From the IMG/VR virus record IMGVR_UViG_3300044997_000286, positions 1 through 20,537 of that record: 20,537 bases of DNA; one strand, given 5' to 3'. Shown in pieces: positions 1 through 6,528 of this stretch. Within the stretch, counting starts at the first letter, position 1, and every line of letters starts with the position of its first letter. The stretch is from a virus. Made by a program: the position numbers and the translations under genes. The notes under the pieces were generated by a model that worked only from the letters and a program-made list of their open reading frames with translations, was not told where the DNA came from and ran no database searches.

Positions 1-312
1 ACTCTACCACCATCATCTACAATTAAACCTATAACAGAGATAAAAAAAGTATCAAAAGATATAATCGCTGATATAAATGCTAAGTTAAAAGAAACATTAA
101 GTAAAATAAAATCAAATGATAAAGAACGTTTAAAAAATAAAGTTGAATCACTTAAAACAGAGGTTAGTGATTACTTAGAACGTAAAAGAAAAAAGAGATT
201 ACTTGAAAAAGAAATAGGTGAATTATCAACTATAAATACAGATAAAGGTAAACCTACTGCATTTTATGATATTGATAAAATTGACATGTATGATAAAAAG
301 AAAACTGAATAA
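1..312 (+). CDS. C-terminal part of a coiled-coil phage protein (partial)
   Basis: An open frame runs from the first base of the window to a TAA at 310-312, so only the last 103 residues are seen and the start lies upstream. The visible part is very rich in Lys and Glu with heptad-like spacing of Ile/Leu (about residues 12-75), which predicts a long helical coiled coil. It is followed by a short polar tail ending in a run of lysines and acids. There is no recognisable catalytic motif. It lies 12 nt before a holin-like gene, so it could belong to a structural or lysis module, but this is only context. The reading frame is certain; the function is unknown. Confidence 0.7.
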   Translation, partial: TLPPSSTIKPITEIKKVSKDIIADINAKLKETLSKIKSNDKERLKNKVESLKTEVSDYLERKRKKRLLEKEIGELSTINTDKGKPTAFYDIDKIDMYDKKKTE

Positions 313-324
313 GTAAAAAATAAT

Positions 325-663
325 ATGGATAACAATACTGATTTGAAAATAGATCTTAAAAGTATGTGGCGACCAGCGATTGCTTGGTTGTATATTGCTA
401 TTTGCTTTTTTGATTTTATGATATTTCCTATTTTATGGAACGTAGCACAAATATCATTTTTAAAAACAATAGTAATTACTCCTTGGGATCCATTAACATT
501 AAAAGGTGGTGGATTATTTCACGTTTCTATGGGTGCGATATTAGGAGTAACAGCTTATGGAAGAACACAAGAAAAAATTAATGGAGTGACTACTACTTCA
601 GCTATAATAAGTTCATCATCATTGGCTAAACCACCTACACCTAATTTTCCAACAAGGGATTAA
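325..663 (+). CDS. Holin-like small membrane protein
   Basis: This is a 112-residue protein with a short polar N terminus, a Trp-Arg-Pro motif (residues 15-17), a strong hydrophobic segment at about 18-42, and a second Gly-rich hydrophobic segment at about 61-79 ending in a Gly-Arg-Thr-Gln basic stop. This plan (WRP, first membrane helix, W-x-P-L-T-L loop, G-G-G-x-F-H-x-S-M-G-A helix) matches the holin-like proteins I know from marine T4-like phages and the GTA/3TM holin family. Such proteins form membrane holes that time lysis. No endolysin is visible beside it in the window. The Ser/Thr/Pro-rich tail (88-112) is predicted disordered. The membrane topology is well supported; the holin role is a family-level inference. 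Confidence 0.7.
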   Translation: MDNNTDLKIDLKSMWRPAIAWLYIAICFFDFMIFPILWNVAQISFLKTIVITPWDPLTLKGGGLFHVSMGAILGVTAYGRTQEKINGVTTTSAIISSSSLAKPPTPNFPTRD

Positions 664-664
664 T

Positions 665-802
665 ATGACACAGAAAAAAGAAGAAAATAAAAAATATAAT
701 ACACCAGAAGAATTTATAAAGTATCTTAATGAAAAATTAAATTCTGAAAAAGAAAAACTAAAAGAAAACTTAATAAAAGAAAACTTAAAAAGACAAAACT
801 AA
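665..802 (+). CDS. Small charged hypothetical protein (45 aa)
   Basis: This short frame begins with ATG one base after the stop of the holin-like gene and ends in TAA. The 45 residues are almost entirely Lys, Glu and Asn with Leu/Ile at helical spacing, so it is probably one amphipathic helix. There is no recognisable domain. The tight junctions on both sides (1 nt and 3 nt) support it as a real co-transcribed phage gene, although composition alone would fit a chance ORF in such AT-rich DNA. Confidence 0.5.
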   Translation: MTQKKEENKKYNTPEEFIKYLNEKLNSEKEKLKENLIKENLKRQN

Positions 803-805
803 ATT

Positions 806-958
806 ATGGCGAAACGTGCGATAAATTATGGAGTAAATACTAAGAAACAATCTAAACCTAAATGTACAAGCATTGGGAATGGTTTTATTAGCAAAACAAT
901 GATGAATAAAAGTAAACGAAGAAGTTATAAACCTTATCGTGGACAAGGTAGACGATAA
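806..958 (+). CDS. Small basic protein with KRRSYKPYRGQGRR tail (50 aa)
   Basis: A 50-residue, strongly basic protein starts at ATG 806, 3 nt after the preceding stop. Its C-terminal half carries S-I-G-N-G-F-I-S-K-T-M-M-N followed by a Lys/Arg/Tyr-rich end finishing in R-G-Q-G-R-R. I recall similar tiny proteins ending in Y-R-G-Q-G in marine T4-like phages, where they remain uncharacterised. The charge suggests nucleic acid binding, but no fold is recognisable and that is inference. Confidence 0.6.
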   Translation: MAKRAINYGVNTKKQSKPKCTSIGNGFISKTMMNKSKRRSYKPYRGQGRR

Positions 959-975
959 AACAATAAGGAGTACAA

Positions 976-1035
976 ATGAAAAACTTAATTGAAAAAATAA
1001 AAAAATTATTTAAAAGATGTATTTGTAAAAAATAA
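976..1035 (+). CDS. Possible 19-residue cationic peptide
   Basis: A 20-codon frame starts at ATG 976 with a good ribosome site (AAGGAG at 965-970, 5 nt before the ATG), better than most genes here have. The peptide is Lys-rich with Leu/Ile on one helical face (N-L-I-E-K-I-K-K-L-F-K-R) and ends in C-I-C-K-K. It would form a short amphipathic cationic helix. It may be a real micro-protein, a leader peptide for the SDR gene that starts 22 nt downstream, or chance. The ribosome site is the main support. Confidence 0.4.
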   Translation: MKNLIEKIKKLFKRCICKK

Positions 1036-1057
1036 TTTATTATAAAAACTTTTTATT

Positions 1058-1639
1058 ATGAATGACGTTATGAAATATGTGATTACAGGTCATAGATCTG
1101 GTATAGGAGAAGCCATATTTAAATATTACGGTAAACAACCTAATATATATTGTGTTGGTTATGATAAATCACATTACTTAGATTTAAATGACGACAGAGT
1201 ACATTCAGATTTTTTAGAGAGATGTGAAGATGCTTCAGTTATTATATTAAACGCACATACTGGTAGACAACATATCTCTTTAAAAACCCTTTATACTCTT
1301 TACAAATCAAAACATAAACATATAATTGTAATTGGTTCATTAGTAAGTAAAATATGGAAAACACAACAAGAAGTCCCAAAAGGTTTTGAAGAATATTGGT
1401 CTCAAAAAATATTACTCGATAAAACAGTAGAAGAATTATATGATCCTAACAGTTCTTTTCTAGAACTATACACTCCACTTAAAATAAGTATTATTCGTCC
1501 AGCTTGGGTTGACACTCCATTAGCAAAAGATTATACAGGAAAAAAATTAACAATAAATTCAGTTTTAAATGCAGTAAGATTTATAATTGAGAATAAAGAT
1601 GCTTATATAACAAATATGGATTTACAATGTACGAATTAA
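1058..1639 (+). CDS. Short-chain dehydrogenase/reductase (SDR) family oxidoreductase
   Basis: This is a 193-residue Rossmann protein. It shows T-G-H-R-S-G-I-G at residues 10-17 (the SDR TGxxxGxG NAD(P) site), an N-A-H-T-G equivalent of NNAG at 65-69, Ser94 in V-I-G-S (catalytic Ser), Y113-x-x-x-K117 (catalytic Tyr and Lys), and I-R-P-A-W-V-D-T-P at 146-154, equivalent to the SDR PGxVxT segment. The complete triad argues for an active NAD(P)-dependent ketone/alcohol oxidoreductase; the substrate cannot be read. It is shorter than a typical 240-250 residue SDR, mostly in the central and C-terminal parts. A start at Met5 (1070) is possible. The last 13 nt overlap the aminotransferase gene, so the two are probably translationally coupled and may act in one pathway. 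Confidence 0.85.
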   Translation: MNDVMKYVITGHRSGIGEAIFKYYGKQPNIYCVGYDKSHYLDLNDDRVHSDFLERCEDASVIILNAHTGRQHISLKTLYTLYKSKHKHIIVIGSLVSKIWKTQQEVPKGFEEYWSQKILLDKTVEELYDPNSSFLELYTPLKISIIRPAWVDTPLAKDYTGKKLTINSVLNAVRFIIENKDAYITNMDLQCTN

Positions 1640-2850
1640 GAAATAGTGCTGACGGTGAAATTGAAAAAATAGTTAAGAATACTTATCGTTATTGGGTTGA
1701 GATGAATGATGGTAAAAAATATTTAGATATTCAATCTGGCAACAGTGCTTTTATACTTGGTTATGGAAATACTGAAATTATAAAAGCAATGGCTGACAAA
1801 ATATTTTCTGTTAGTTTTTTAAGAGGTAATACAGGTGAGACTGATGTTGATACTCAGGAACTAGTTTCTTTTGTATTATCTGAATCAAGAATGTCAGTAA
1901 TGTCTTGGGCTATTTCTGGCACATCAGCAGTGGAATGTGCGATTATGATGAATGATAGTTATTGGAAACAAGTAAATGCTAAAAAACATTTAATCGTATC
2001 TTGTTCTCCAGGATATCACGGTACAAGTTATTTGACTAGATGTATGGCTAATCCATATTCAATCGAATTTCCATCAGATAGATTAAGATGTATTCGTGCA
2101 CCTAAATGGAGGAATATAGAAGAACGTGCAGATGAAGAACAAAGAGCAATTATAGAGTTAGAAAGAAGACTCTCTAAATTTGATGACTCTTCAAATGTTG
2201 GTGCTTTTATAATGGAAACTTGTCCTTGGATGAATGGAATATTACCATATAGTAGATGGTGGTGGAATAGTGTAAGAAGTATTTGTGACAAATATAAAAT
2301 AAATTTTATTACAGATGATGTAGCAGTATGTTGGGGCAAATCATTATCTTATTTTGGTTATTCAACAGCAGGATACAATATTCAACCAGATATTATTGCT
2401 TGCGGTAAATCATTATCAGCAGGGTATGCACCGATAGGATTCGCAGTAGGTAATGCTCGTATAGGTGAAGTCCTTTCAACACAGGAGTGGGGATGGGGGC
2501 ATACTTGGCAACCTTATATGGCTGGTATTGGTGCGATGAAAAAAGTAAAAGAAATTATTTCAAATAATGGTTTATTTCATATAGCAAAAAATACAGTTAT
2601 ACGATTAGAAGAAATAGCAAAAGATTTATATAATCAAGGTTATTTAAATTGTTATAGACAAGAGGGTTTATTTTTAGAATTAGATTCTAAAAAACCAATT
2701 CTTGGAGTAATGGGAAAACTTATACGTTCAGGAATGTTATCAACTACTACACAAGACAGTTCAGTTAGAATTATAGCTAATTTAATTGCTGATGATGAGT
2801 ATTTTAGGGAATTAAAGGCAAGATTAAATGACTTTTTTAGCAAAAATTAA
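1627..2850 (+). CDS. Class III PLP-dependent aminotransferase
   Basis: This 407-residue protein has the class III (ornithine/GABA aminotransferase, glutamate-1-semialdehyde mutase) landmarks in order. They are S-G-T-S-A-V-E-C-A at about 97-105 (phosphate cup), Y-H-G at 130-132 (ring stacking), T-D230-D at 229-231 in place of the usual D-E-V (PLP N1), C-G-K261-S-L-S-A-G-Y-A-P-I-G (Schiff-base Lys261), and G-H-T-W at 291-294 in place of HxxTF. All key PLP ligands are present, so it should be active. It would move an amino group between an amine or amino acid and a carbonyl, or act as an aminomutase; the substrate is unknown. The 13-nt overlap with the SDR suggests a two-step alcohol-ketone-amine conversion (inference). 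The length is normal for the family. Confidence 0.9.
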   Translation: MYELRNSADGEIEKIVKNTYRYWVEMNDGKKYLDIQSGNSAFILGYGNTEIIKAMADKIFSVSFLRGNTGETDVDTQELVSFVLSESRMSVMSWAISGTSAVECAIMMNDSYWKQVNAKKHLIVSCSPGYHGTSYLTRCMANPYSIEFPSDRLRCIRAPKWRNIEERADEEQRAIIELERRLSKFDDSSNVGAFIMETCPWMNGILPYSRWWWNSVRSICDKYKINFITDDVAVCWGKSLSYFGYSTAGYNIQPDIIACGKSLSAGYAPIGFAVGNARIGEVLSTQEWGWGHTWQPYMAGIGAMKKVKEIISNNGLFHIAKNTVIRLEEIAKDLYNQGYLNCYRQEGLFLELDSKKPILGVMGKLIRSGMLSTTTQDSSVRIIANLIADDEYFRELKARLNDFFSKN

Positions 2851-2853
2851 CTC

Positions 2854-2882
2854 TTTACATACAAGCTTTTTTATAGTATAAT
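2854..2882 (+). promoter_or_regulatory. Sigma70-type promoter P1
   Basis: TTTACA (2854-2859) and TATAAT (2877-2882) are separated by exactly 17 bp, in the short gap after the aminotransferase gene. The -10 is embedded in TATAGTATAATAT, which recurs at two other gaps in this window (5424-5452 and 18916-18944) with the same spacing. Transcription would start near 2889-2890, at or beside the ATG of the next frame. It is probably an early promoter read by host RNA polymerase and would drive the RNase H cluster. Confidence 0.8.
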
Positions 2883-2889
2883 ATACCTT

Positions 2890-3363
2890 ATGATTATAGT
2901 AATAAATCATATTAATATGTCAAATACTGATCCATTTAAAATTGATATGATTGAATATGACTTAAAAACTAATCTTGGAAAAAAGGCTCTTGTTCCTTTA
3001 TTTGGAAGCATATTTGATATTCAACTCAAAAGAAACAAATATTCTCTTGTAAATAAAAACTGGAATAATCGCATACATGGTCAAGTTATTAGTTTCGATA
3101 GGACTTCTCCAAATTCCATCTTTTTTGAAATCCACACAAAATATGTTCCACCAATTCCTTTTTATGATTATCTAGTTGAAAAACAAAGATATAATATAGA
3201 AGCAACTTATGGTACTGAAAAAACAAATTATGAAGATTTTAATGAGTATGGATTTGTTGGTAGTTATGAAAATGGTGATGATGAAAGTTGGGAAACTACA
3301 CCACACAATTTAAAAGATGATTTAATACCACCACATTTATTAGTTTTATATAATGTAGTATGA
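2890..3363 (+). CDS. Hypothetical protein (up to 157 aa)
   Basis: This is a soluble, acidic protein with aromatic-rich beta-like stretches and no domain I recognise. The longest frame starts at ATG 2890, almost exactly where P1 transcripts should begin, which would make it leaderless. An internal ATG at 2917 (Met10, M-S-N-T-D) gives a protein without the hydrophobic N-terminal nonapeptide and a leader of about 27 nt, but has no clear ribosome site either. Its stop overlaps a 15-codon frame that in turn overlaps RNase H, so it is the first gene of that operon. Confidence 0.75.
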   Translation: MIIVINHINMSNTDPFKIDMIEYDLKTNLGKKALVPLFGSIFDIQLKRNKYSLVNKNWNNRIHGQVISFDRTSPNSIFFEIHTKYVPPIPFYDYLVEKQRYNIEATYGTEKTNYEDFNEYGFVGSYENGDDESWETTPHNLKDDLIPPHLLVLYNVV

Positions 3364-3407
3364 GAAAATCTGTAATAGTTAAACTAAAAGAAAAATTAAA
3401 AAAATGA
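3360..3407 (+). CDS. Possible 15-residue coupling micro-ORF
   Basis: A 16-codon frame bridges the hypothetical gene and RNase H. Its ATG overlaps the upstream TGA (ATGA at 3360-3363) and its own TGA overlaps the RNase H ATG (ATGA at 3404-3407). The peptide is short and Lys-rich (M-R-K-S-V-I-V-K-L-K-E-K-L-K-K). The double stop-start overlap means a ribosome finishing the first gene could re-initiate twice and reach RNase H without a free ribosome site. It may be a true micro-protein or only a coupling device; its sequence alone carries no function. Confidence 0.4.
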   Translation: MRKSVIVKLKEKLKK

Positions 3408-4270
3408 TATTAATTGATTATTCACAAGTAGCAATCGCAAATATACTTTCTTTTAAACAAGATGTTCAAAAAGGAAGACCAATGGAAGAAGTATCTAATA
3501 TTATTCGTCATGCGATACTCTCTACTATTAAATATTATAAGAAGAAATTTTCAGCTGATTATGGTGATTTAGTTATATGTGCTGATGGTAAAGAAGTTTG
3601 GAGAAAAACAGAGTTTCCTTTATATAAAGCACATCGTAAGAAAAATAGAGAAGCAGATCCAGTTGATTGGAAACTTATTTTTGAAACTATGGCTGATGTA
3701 AGAGAAGATTTAGTAAAACACTTTCCATATAAAGTATTACATATAAATCATGCTGAAGCAGATGATGTGATAGCTACACTAGTGAAAGAAAGACCTTTAG
3801 AAAAACATATGATTGTTTCTTCTGATAAAGACTTTAAACAATTACAAAAATGTGGAAACGTTGAACAATATTCACCATTACTTAAAAAGCAAGTAAATAA
3901 ATCATCAGTAAGAGAAGCTGAACAATATATAATAGAACATATAGTAAGAGGCGATTCAGGTGATGGTGTTCCGAATGTACTTTCACCAGATGATATATTC
4001 ATACGTGATGAAAGACAAAAACCAATTACTAAAAAAATATTAAATAATTTCTTAGAGAAAGGTATTAATGCTTGTCAAAATGATGAACAAAAAAAGAACT
4101 ATTTAAGAAATGAAAAATTAGTAAGTCTTGATTCTATACCTAAACATATAGGAGAGAGTATATTAAATACATTTAATAATAACAAACCAAAAGGAGATAA
4201 GATGACTATATATAACTATCTTATAGAAAAACGTTGTAGTCTATTACTTCAAGAAATAGAGGAGTTTTAA
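3404..4270 (+). CDS. rnh: T4 RNase H-like 5'-3' exonuclease/flap nuclease
   Basis: This 288-residue protein belongs to the FEN/5'-exonuclease superfamily and resembles T4 Rnh (about 305 aa), which removes RNA primers and flaps from lagging-strand DNA at the phage fork. Metal-binding acids appear in the expected order: Asp5 in L-I-D-Y, Asp61 in C-A-D-G, E118-A-D120-D121 (H-A-E-A-D-D-V-I-A), D141-K-D143 in S-S-D-K-D-F, and the helix-hairpin-helix G-D184-S-G-D187-G-V-P-N. All are intact. The start overlaps an upstream micro-ORF stop by ATGA. Following genes are 2 nt away or overlapping, so it sits in a replication/early operon driven from P1. Confidence 0.93.
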   Translation: MILIDYSQVAIANILSFKQDVQKGRPMEEVSNIIRHAILSTIKYYKKKFSADYGDLVICADGKEVWRKTEFPLYKAHRKKNREADPVDWKLIFETMADVREDLVKHFPYKVLHINHAEADDVIATLVKERPLEKHMIVSSDKDFKQLQKCGNVEQYSPLLKKQVNKSSVREAEQYIIEHIVRGDSGDGVPNVLSPDDIFIRDERQKPITKKILNNFLEKGINACQNDEQKKNYLRNEKLVSLDSIPKHIGESILNTFNNNKPKGDKMTIYNYLIEKRCSLLLQEIEEF

Positions 4271-4272
4271 AC

Positions 4273-4665
4273 ATGGGAAAACGTGTTTATGAAATATTAG
4301 AAGAAATAAATAATGATATAACCGCTATTATTAATTATAAAGATAATATTGCTTTAAAATTAACATTACAGAATAACTTTAATAGCAGTTTAAAATGGGA
4401 TTTACCAGAAACTAATCCACCATTTAAAGCAGCGATTGAACCATTAAATATGGCTCCATCGAATCTTACTTTAGAAGTAAGAAAGTTTTATATTTTTAGA
4501 AGAAAAGATTTAAAACCTGCTAAAAGAGAGATATTGTTTATTCAAATGTTAGAAAGATTAGATGCGAAAGAACAAGAAATACTTTTAGCAATAAAAAATC
4601 AAAACTTAACATCTTTATATCCAAATATTACAAAAGAATCCATTTCATCATACATCAATGCTTAA
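4273..4665 (+). CDS. Conserved T4-like marine phage protein (DUF6433-like)
   Basis: A 130-residue protein starts 2 nt after rnh. The opening K-R-V-Y-E-I-L-E-E-I, the central W-x-L-P-E-x-x-P-P-F (residues 41-51), P-S-N-L with the following K-F-Y-I-F, and the late R-E-I-L-F-I-Q-M-L-E and A-K-E-Q-E-I-L-L-A-I-K segments match a family I recall from cyanophages and pelagiphages (DUF6433). Its role is unknown. It appears mostly helical and soluble. The assignment rests on recalled motif order, not a search. Confidence 0.7.
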   Translation: MGKRVYEILEEINNDITAIINYKDNIALKLTLQNNFNSSLKWDLPETNPPFKAAIEPLNMAPSNLTLEVRKFYIFRRKDLKPAKREILFIQMLERLDAKEQEILLAIKNQNLTSLYPNITKESISSYINA

Positions 4666-4900
4666 AATAGGCAACATAGTAGAAAAAATATCTAATGCTT
4701 CATTCCCAGCTGAGATAAGAGTTTGGGAAGATGAAAGATTAGTTACAGTGCATCGTTCAATAGATACAGCACAATTAATTATAACAGAATTTACTTCCTT
4801 TGCTAATGGTACTTGGGAAAATGAAAAATTTAAAATATCATATCCTAAGGTTGACAGAACTAAAAAAATTGAAACATTAGTAAGAGTTAAAAAAAAGTAA
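4658..4900 (+). CDS. Hypothetical protein (80 aa)
   Basis: A small soluble protein overlaps the previous gene by 8 nt. It has a beta-strand-like pattern (I-G-N-I-V-E-K, A-E-I-R-V-W-E, L-V-T-V-H-R) and a basic C-terminal tail ending in V-K-K-K. I recognise no motif. In T4 the neighbourhood after rnh holds dsbA, 33 and 59, so a small transcription or replication accessory factor would fit the place, but the sequence gives no direct support. Confidence 0.65.
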   Translation: MLKIGNIVEKISNASFPAEIRVWEDERLVTVHRSIDTAQLIITEFTSFANGTWENEKFKISYPKVDRTKKIETLVRVKKK

Positions 4901-4909
4901 GATTATATT

Positions 4910-5386
4910 ATGTCCAGTGAAAATAAAATTGTAGGAATACGTCATAAATTCGCTACAATGCGAAATCAAACTATTCATATAGATATCAATGGCTTTCAAT
5001 TAAAAACCACAGTTGATAAGGTTGATGAACTTTTTGAATATAACGTAATACGTTATTGTGTTAATTCTGTATTGTATCAACTTGATAGAGCAAGACAAGA
5101 TGCTATAGACTATAATACAACACCACAATTTGCCTTTCCTTGTAGATATAATAACACAGCAAATATACCAGCAGAATCTTCTGGTCATACCGAATCACAA
5201 AAAGTTTCAATTATTATATTAGTCGATGATCCAGATGGTAGATTACCAGATTATTGTGTTAAAGGAACAATAGGAACATCATGGAGCATACATTCAAACC
5301 CTGAAACACCAGAATTCTTAGATTGTATTAATTATGTTACTGGTACTTTAGATAAACCAGAAGCTGAAATAGTGACATTACACTAA
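4910..5386 (+). CDS. Hypothetical protein (158 aa)
   Basis: A soluble protein starts 9 nt after the previous gene and is the last of the P1-driven group. It has no recognisable domain. Visible features are a helix-like stretch (residues 35-66, V-D-E-L-F-E...R-A-R-Q-D-A-I), a single C-R-Y-N-N-T segment, and a strand-like I-I-I-L-V-D-D-P-D-G-R-L-P-D turn at about 100-114. About 100 bp of non-coding DNA carrying promoter P2 follow. Confidence 0.75.
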   Translation: MSSENKIVGIRHKFATMRNQTIHIDINGFQLKTTVDKVDELFEYNVIRYCVNSVLYQLDRARQDAIDYNTTPQFAFPCRYNNTANIPAESSGHTESQKVSIIILVDDPDGRLPDYCVKGTIGTSWSIHSNPETPEFLDCINYVTGTLDKPEAEIVTLH

Positions 5387-5423
5387 GTCATTGATTTTAA
5401 ACACTTTTAAATGCATTTTGTAC

Positions 5424-5452
5424 TTTACTTTTCGATTAAAATATAGTACAAT
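5424..5452 (+). promoter_or_regulatory. Sigma70-type promoter P2
   Basis: TTTACT (5424-5429) and TACAAT (5447-5452) are 17 bp apart inside TATAGTACAATAT, a close copy of the P1 and P3 elements, in a 101-bp intergenic gap. Transcription would begin near 5459, giving a leader of about 29 nt that holds an AAGGA ribosome site (5474-5478) before the ATG at 5488. It would drive the run of very small genes that follows. Confidence 0.8.
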
Positions 5453-5487
5453 ATACGTATAAACTAACTAAAAAAGGAATATATATT

Positions 5488-5652
5488 ATGGGTAATGTAA
5501 AAAACTGGTTAATGGAAATGGAAGAAGATTTTTATAATTTATCTAAAGATGAGTTTGTTAAAAAACATGGTATTAGACACTATGAAAATTTTAAAAACAA
5601 AGAGTCTGAAGAAGAACAACAAGCAATAGCTGAGTTTGATAATTTTAATTAA
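5488..5652 (+). CDS. Small acidic hypothetical protein (54 aa)
   Basis: First gene after promoter P2, with an AAGGA ribosome site 9 nt before the ATG. The protein is helical and acidic, containing W-L-M-E-M-E-E-D-F-Y and a Glu/Gln-rich C-terminal half ending in E-F-D-N-F-N. Early phage proteins of this size and charge often bind host proteins, but no motif shows that here. The promoter and ribosome site make it a convincing gene. Confidence 0.75.
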   Translation: MGNVKNWLMEMEEDFYNLSKDEFVKKHGIRHYENFKNKESEEEQQAIAEFDNFN

Positions 5653-5654
5653 GT

Positions 5655-5783
5655 ATGCTTAATACTATTTTATTAATTGTTTTAATTTGGGGTGTATATT
5701 CTCACGTACAAACGCAAAGACGTATTGAAATACATTTGGAAGAAATAAAATATAATTTAAGAGAAAGATTTAGAAGAGAATGA
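5655..5783 (+). CDS. Single-pass membrane protein (42 aa)
   Basis: Starts 2 nt after the previous stop. Residues 3-15 (N-T-I-L-L-I-V-L-I-W-G-V-Y) form one membrane helix. The rest is an Arg/Glu-rich amphipathic helix (Q-R-R-I-E-I-H-L-E-E-I...R-E-R-F-R-R-E) that would lie in the cytoplasm by the positive-inside rule. Its TGA overlaps the next possible start (ATGA, 5780-5783). An inner-membrane peptide; the function is unknown. Confidence 0.65.
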   Translation: MLNTILLIVLIWGVYSHVQTQRRIEIHLEEIKYNLRERFRRE

Positions 5784-6007
5784 ATAGCTTGTTTAATAGG
5801 AAAGTAGGAATTACTATGAAGATAGATGGATCAGATGCTCAATTATTTTGGAAAACTACTAAAAATGGTTTTTATAAAATTTTAGATGATTTTGAATATT
5901 TTCAATCTGAAGGACTGGCACAACAAGTAGTAAAAGAAGTATTTTCTTTGCCTGATAATAAACCTTTTAAAGTTTTAAGATATACATTTACTAAAAGAGA
6001 AATATGA
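5780..6007 (+). CDS. Hypothetical protein (75 aa, or 63 aa from the internal start)
   Basis: The ATG at 5780 overlaps the previous stop as ATGA. A second ATG at 5816 (Met13, M-K-I-D-G-S) has AGGAA five bases upstream and may be the true start. The protein has alternating hydrophobic residues and aromatic pairs (F-Y-K-I-L-D-D-F-E-Y-F) and no recognisable domain. It ends in an ATGA overlap with the next gene, so it belongs to the translationally coupled small-gene chain. Confidence 0.65.
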   Translation: MNSLFNRKVGITMKIDGSDAQLFWKTTKNGFYKILDDFEYFQSEGLAQQVVKEVFSLPDNKPFKVLRYTFTKREI

Positions 6008-6285
6008 CTATTAAACAACTAGTATTACCAAATTATTTTACCAAAGAAACGCATTACTATGCAGATGCTTTTGCTTCAGCTGTTAATACGAATAAAATAT
6101 ATTTTATTAAAGAATATATGTCTTTAAAACTTAAATTTAAAGCACAAATAAAATATAACGAACAAAAAAATATAACCTTTATTGACTTAGATGGTATTGG
6201 CGGTCATGAATATTCAGATGTTATTACGTTGAGAGGTAATCCACAAGTAGATGCTATTAAAGATTGGTTAATAAATAAATGGTAG
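6004..6285 (+). CDS. Hypothetical protein (93 aa)
   Basis: A small mixed alpha/beta protein with an ATGA overlap at its start. It contains an aromatic N-terminal part (Y-F-T-K-E-T-H-Y-Y-A-D-A-F), a central basic strand region, and D-L-D-G-I-G-G-H-E-Y. I recognise no family. The stop TAG (6283-6285) lies inside the first copy of a 37-bp tandem duplication, and this gene once overlapped its downstream neighbour by 7 nt (ATGGTAG). Confidence 0.7.
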   Translation: MTIKQLVLPNYFTKETHYYADAFASAVNTNKIYFIKEYMSLKLKFKAQIKYNEQKNITFIDLDGIGGHEYSDVITLRGNPQVDAIKDWLINKW

Positions 6286-6350
6286 ACAAAGTAATTTTAT
6301 TAGAAGAATACAGAAATGGTAGACAAAGTAATTTTATTAGAAGAATACAG
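6277..6350 (+). repeat. 37-bp tandem duplication over a gene start
   Basis: Positions 6277-6313 and 6314-6350 are identical, and identity runs 3 bases further. Each copy carries ATG-GTA-GAC-AAA and the first dozen codons of the downstream coiled-coil gene. Because 37 is not a multiple of three, translation from the first ATG (6279) shifts frame and stops after 28 codons (TGA at 6363-6365), while the second ATG (6316) gives the full protein. The exact identity implies a recent event. Confidence 0.97.
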
Positions 6351-6528
6351 AAAAAGAATAAATGATCAAGAAAAGCTTATTGCAGAACAATCATTTAAAA
6401 TAAATGATTTAAAAGATGTAATAGACCGTTTGAATGAAGACATAGAAAATTTAAATAGAGTTATAAAACAAATGAAATATATAGATCCTGTTGATTCTAT
6501 GCTTTTTACAGATGACGACAAAGACTAA
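6316..6528 (+). CDS. Small coiled-coil protein (70 aa)
   Basis: From the second ATG of the duplicated start the protein is a continuous coiled coil (about residues 3-55: K-V-I-L-L-E-E-Y, K-I-N-D-L-K-D-V-I-D-R-L, I-E-N-L-N-R-V-I) with an acidic tail ending in D-D-D-K-D. It resembles short phage scaffold or oligomerisation helices, but nothing specific is visible. Before the duplication the gene began at a start overlapping the upstream stop. Now it lies 30 nt downstream of that stop, so coupling may be weaker. Confidence 0.7.
   Translation: MVDKVILLEEYRKRINDQEKLIAEQSFKINDLKDVIDRLNEDIENLNRVIKQMKYIDPVDSMLFTDDDKD

Noticed and set aside
2028-2339. 103-codon open frame on the minus strand inside the aminotransferase gene
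   Set aside because: It lies fully within a gene with clear catalytic motifs, and has Ser/Leu/Ile-biased low-quality composition typical of a shadow frame. Other minus-strand frames (for example 3748-4002, 10844-11098 and 11993-12190) were rejected for the same reason.
5400-5420. AT-rich inverted sequence (AAATGCATTT) as a possible terminator after the P1 operon
   Set aside because: The palindrome has almost no GC in the stem and no loop, and no T-run follows in the right place. It would not form a stable hairpin.
6270-6277. AATAAATA, resembling a T4 late-promoter box
   Set aside because: It lies inside coding sequence of a short, tightly packed early-type gene chain, and such AT strings occur often by chance in this DNA. 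There is no supporting spacing or repeat.
6279-6365. 28-codon frame from the first copy of the duplicated start
   Set aside because: It exists only because of the 37-bp duplication: after 12 residues it reads the coiled-coil gene in the wrong frame and stops. It is reported as part of the duplication, not as a gene.
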